From Carallia brachiata (Eukaryota; Streptophyta; Magnoliopsida; Malpighiales; Rhizophoraceae), in the NCBI GenBank assembly GCA_021464245.1, contig JADCRB010000013.1, positions 6,326,959-6,390,958 of the forward strand: a DNA stretch of 64,000 nucleotides, given 5' to 3'. Shown here piece after piece: positions 60,038 to 64,000 of this stretch; the first letter of the stretch is position 1, and the number at the start of each line of letters is the position of its first letter. The translations under genes and the position numbers were made by a program. Below the pieces are notes generated by a model. The model ran no database searches. It saw only the letters and a list, made by a program, of their open reading frames with translations, and was not told the DNA's origin.

Positions 60038-62869
60038 CTAGAAAGAGGTAAAGCATTCATGTTCAGATGAATTCGAATCATCACATGGAGAGTGGTTGTG
60101 TCTACCTTCGTAGGTTGTTATCACCATTCGACAATCCTCCGATAATCGCTCGACCCTCTTCTTTACTCGGCAGTTATTGTGTGTACATCGGTAGTAACTT
60201 CTGCCAATTGCCCCAGAAGAATGAGCACATATTGAATCTCATTGGAGTTTATCAACAAAAAATGTTCAATTCATGGTACTTATGCAAGGAATGACTAGCA
60301 TAATAGGGTATGACTTAGCTTCATGTACCCATGCCCGCTTCATATATCTTACATGATATGGCTCAATTAAACTCTTGTGATCACCAAAAGTTTGTCACGT
60401 ATTTCTAGTATAATTAGTTGAAACACTCTATTGAAATCTTTTATTATTGTGTTCAATTCTTTGCGACTTTTTTCTTCTTTTATAGCTTTTGACCTTCCTT
60501 GTAACCAAAGATTACAAGGACTTTGTAGATTTATTAATATTTTTAATTTTATATGGCCCATAGAATTGGTAACAATCTCGAGCTTAAATCGACTATTAAC
60601 ACGAGATTCATAGTCAATCAAACGCCTATAAACTTGCTAGCACAATGTAAGCTATAAGAGGGCTAGTGTGTCAGTATTGCTAGTTGCTGTTCAAATACAT
60701 TTAATCCCAGCCCGTCAAAGGCAACCATACTTATTAGAAGTTTAGTCTTGCAGATAACTTTTTTTTTTTTAACAGATAACTTGATTGTGGGATGTCAATA
60801 CTTATAAATGTGACTTTGTTATTATTAGCATGTCAATTAATTTTTTACCAAGGTTAAAGGATGAATTATGTTGTCTATAGGGTTATAGTTTTTATACTTT
60901 TTGAAAACCTTACTTTCTGAAGAAAATTTAATTTTTATAGCTCTTGGGCAGTAATAATAATCAGAAGATATATCTTTGTTAAAGAACACGGCCGCTAAAA
61001 GACAATATCTATAAGATTAGAGTCGGTCAGAGGGAAGCCAATGGCAAGTACGGTTGGCATCGAAGTGTTGTATTAATTTGTAAGAGAAATGCTTGGTGGA
61101 TGTCGGTTAGGTGGGATTGATATAAATTATTAGATGATTAAATTTAAAAACATAAAAAATTACACATAAACTATTAGATATTGTCAGATGAATTGTGCGT
61201 TAAATTAAGTCTTTTTAATCTACAATCATTTACTGTATCTTCTTAATCTACGTTCTCCGTGCTCAATTGAGAATTTGTAAGTGGCTAACTGTTGCTTCTG
61301 ACGCTTCCACCAATGACTAAAGGCAGACCTGAATGGCTGATGGAGTGTACCAACAATATTCCCTTCAGCTAACTATCTTGTTGATGGTTTTTGAATTTTG
61401 AATGAAGTTGTTATATGCATCATTGTTTCTTTATTTTTCGTTGAATTCTACATGTAAGTATCATTATTGTCCTCTAGCTTAGTTTACATGCAAGTGAGCT
61501 ATTACTGCTATATGGAAGTTTTGGATGGGGTGTGATTCAGACTGAATTAAGAGAGACGTTGTAATAAAGATTCACGATTGTAATCTGAAGGTCATAGATT
61601 CAAATCGCGAGAATACATGTGTGTGGTAATTATATATGATTCAATGGGGACTAAATTTAATTTAAATAGCAAAAGATGATAGTTTGGTGATTATAGACCC
61701 ATATGCAATAACTAAGGATTTAAATTGATGGAAAATTACCTTGGATGGAGGCTGTTTTTGACAACTTTCTGGCCATATTTTCTCCACTTATAACCATCGT
61801 CAAGCACATCAACATCGCTTCTAGTTTGAAAACAGAACCTTGGTTCTCTCAGCTTTCTCTTGACTTTCACCTTGCTCTTCTCCGACGATGGACTCCTCCA
61901 CCTACCAAATTTCAGATCCTCAGACTTCTTAACCGTGTCCGATATGTATCGTACATAGACAAGAGAAAAATGTTACCTCAACAAGTACAAATTTTATTGG
62001 AATACTAAATTATAATCTATAATGAATCTAAATTAATTCCAACAAAAAATGAGCAAGTTATTACGTAGACAAGAATAGATCTGCTCGTTGACTGGATCTA
62101 TCCGAGTATAAATGTGCATCATGAATTTTCTCTGAGACAAAGTACTGGGGAGCTGAAGGAAAGGCGGAAGGAAAAGAGAGAGGAACAACAGGGATAGGTT
62201 ATACTGTGAGGCTAAAAGTACAAAGTACACAACAAAACAGAAGGCCATTTCCATCCCCATATGATCCGATCTCCTTTGATTTCGCTAAATTTACACCTTG
62301 CAGGCTTGAAGTGGGGTTCTTGCATGTTAATTTGCGGGTTTTTTTAATTGTTAGTTGCAGTTGACGCATCGCACACACAGAGATAACAAAAAGAAAACAG
62401 GAAAGGAAGTTAAAGCTTAGAGAGGCGGATACCATGAATTGTTGCCATCGTTGCCATTGCCAGTGCAGTTTTCGTCATTAGAAGCCTTGGGATCCAATGC
62501 CCCCACCTGACACACAATGATCGGATCATGACGCAAAGATCAAATATATGGAATAACATCACAATTGACACACACTTCTCTATTATATTACATATATACA
62601 TTTTTTTTTTCTTAATTTTTTCAAGAGTTTGCAAATGAAGAATTTGCAGACCAACCTGTTCGTTGGAACCAAATACCAAGGGGTTGTGTAGTTGTGGTGC
62701 TAAGAGGCTGAGATATCTGAGAAGACTGCGAGTGGGAGGGGGCGGCCAAGAAGCTCAAGACTTGGTTTTCTTCAAATTGTACAAATCCCATCTCATGGAT
62801 TGCTTGTGGAGTAGTGGTGGAGAAGGAAACCTGTAGCTCGTAATTTGGAACTTCCCTTTGTGCTTCCAT
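60038..62869 (-). CDS. WRKY12: WRKY12-like transcription factor (group IIc)
   Basis: Four exons: 62656-62869, 62433-62506, 61740-61901 and 60038-60200, about 203 residues, GT-AG junctions. It starts [17 protein letters not shown] and continues through the family block [17 protein letters not shown] and [13 protein letters not shown]. The WRKY domain begins near 125: [20 protein letters not shown], then the zinc ligands C-x4-C (CTHNNC) and H-x-H (RHNHSP). A roughly 1.5-kb intron splits the domain after HPR, the usual position for this group. The tail ends [14 protein letters not shown]12 in Arabidopsis binds W-boxes and restrains secondary wall formation in pith. Exon 1 has one extra base, most likely in the G4 run 62680-62683 (plus strand), which puts its end out of frame. 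Removing one base gives an exact multiple of three. Confidence 0.94.
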
Positions 62870-64000
62870 TCTTCCAAAAAAAACCCTAGCTAGCTGGCTA
62901 TGTAGCTAGAAATAGAAGCTTCTCTCCTCTTTGCTGCTTAATTCTCCTTGTTAATTATAGGACTTTAATGGTTGCACGTATCTTTTCGTACACACATTCG
63001 TACAATATAATAATTATTTTTGTATAAAATTTTTTTTAAAAAAATTAAAATTTAGAATTAGATGGACGTTACCTTAAAATATAAAGTGTAAATATTATAT
63101 AAAATTTTTTTAAAAAGATTTTTCCTTTAAATTTTTTTTTTCACTAATGTAATATAAAAAATAATTATTATATTTATATATTACGAATATGTATATCAAA
63201 GTGTGTGTACCGCTCTTTTTCCTTAATTATATTGTTTGTGGCTAGCTTTGATATTTGCAAACGTCAGCTAGCTCAGGACCGGTTGGTTATGTGAAAAGGA
63301 AAAAGATAGGGAGTTTCCTGATTAAAAGATCTACCTAAAATCTATCTACGATATAACTAAAATCTATTTACTATATAAGTATAATATTATTTTAGATCTC
63401 ATATAAATGACAAATAATATGTATGATCAAAAAGATGTTAGTATAATATTATTTTAATTTTAAATTTACCATAGTTATTTTAATTTATACCTCACGTGGT
63501 ACAACCGCGATGAACTGTTGAAAAATAGTGAAGAAGAATATTTGGTCGTGTATTAGAAAATGCATTGAGGGAAATATTAAATACCCATAAATAGTGGACA
63601 AGTGCTTGCTTTTCTTTTTCCTGCCATTGGGGAGGTTCAGGGTCAACAATATTTCTGCCCCTTGTCTTATTTTCTTGTGCATTATAGTTGGATCGGATCT
63701 GCATACAAGTTTCTAGTTAAATGGAACTCAAAGGTCGATGTGGACTATACACTTCTGGCTTTCTTGCTGAAAATATAACTATAGCTTACATTAAATATTA
63801 GCTAGATAGACCCCCCCCCCCCCCCAAAAAAAAAAAACACATCAAATATTAGCTAGCTGGGAATTATGATTCCTTATGAGTACAATTAGAATCATAAGTT
63901 GCACTTATCGCGATAAAGTAGGCCATATGTTTTATCTTCACTAAATTGGTTTTTTTGGTGCGACCAAAATTTTAGTTTGCTTTTGAATCGTTTCTTGTTG
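62870..64000. other. WRKY12 upstream region; homopolymer tract
   Basis: Presumed promoter and 5' leader of the minus-strand WRKY12 gene, AT-rich. A C15 run followed directly by A12 lies at 63811-63837, with similar 16-mers (AT(T/C)AAATATTAGCTAG) on either side. The open frames near 63,485-63,704 match no known family. Confidence 0.45.

Noticed and set aside
60367..60621. 84-codon minus-strand frame inside the large WRKY12 intron
   Set aside because: It matches no domain I can name; it might be a transposon fragment, but nothing supports a gene.

Overview
This is nuclear DNA of a dicot plant. The evidence is AT-rich spacers full of small transposons, GT-AG introns, a nuclear-type tRNA-Trp, and plant-specific families (WRKY, trihelix, U-type cyclin, P-class PPR, TPS-a terpene synthase). 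Codon and protein style fit a rosid, possibly Citrus or a relative, but that guess rests on memory of homologues and no search was run.

Layout. 1-11,800 is transposon-rich. It holds tandem repeats, a 3' terpene-synthase pseudogene (3459-4162), two abutting Tourist-like MITEs (6462-7411) and a decayed, 5'-truncated LINE (about 8,890-11,010). 11,800-24,640 holds three genes: an hnRNP Q-like three-RRM protein on the plus strand, a membrane-anchored cysteine-rich/cyclophilin-like protein on the plus strand, and a MED26-like protein on the minus strand, convergent with the second. 24,640-29,430 has MITEs and tRNA-Trp(CCA). 29,435-36,610 has a trihelix factor and a U4-type cyclin, both minus. 36,600-45,500 has no gene; it carries an MITE-like element, a roughly 2-kb nested inverted-repeat element and a deleted hAT element with a clean 8-bp target duplication. 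45,518-62,869 holds three minus-strand genes: a PPR protein like At1g02150, a complete 20-exon ALG12 mannosyltransferase, and WRKY12.

The genes do not form one pathway. They are independent housekeeping and regulatory loci: RNA binding, transcription (MED26-like, trihelix, WRKY12), cell cycle, organelle RNA metabolism and ER N-glycan assembly. Their order recalls two Arabidopsis neighbourhoods, At2g44710-At2g44745 and At1g02145-At1g02150, so the window looks like conserved ancestral gene order.

The most informative oddities are these. About ten single-base indels break otherwise perfectly conserved reading frames in five genes and one pseudogene, mostly beside short G/C runs, which suggests residual assembly error. 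ALG12 carries a convincing U12-type intron, a GC-AG intron and an intronic Au-type SINE with its target duplication. I found no CRISPR array, phage, defence island or clearly novel multi-gene system.
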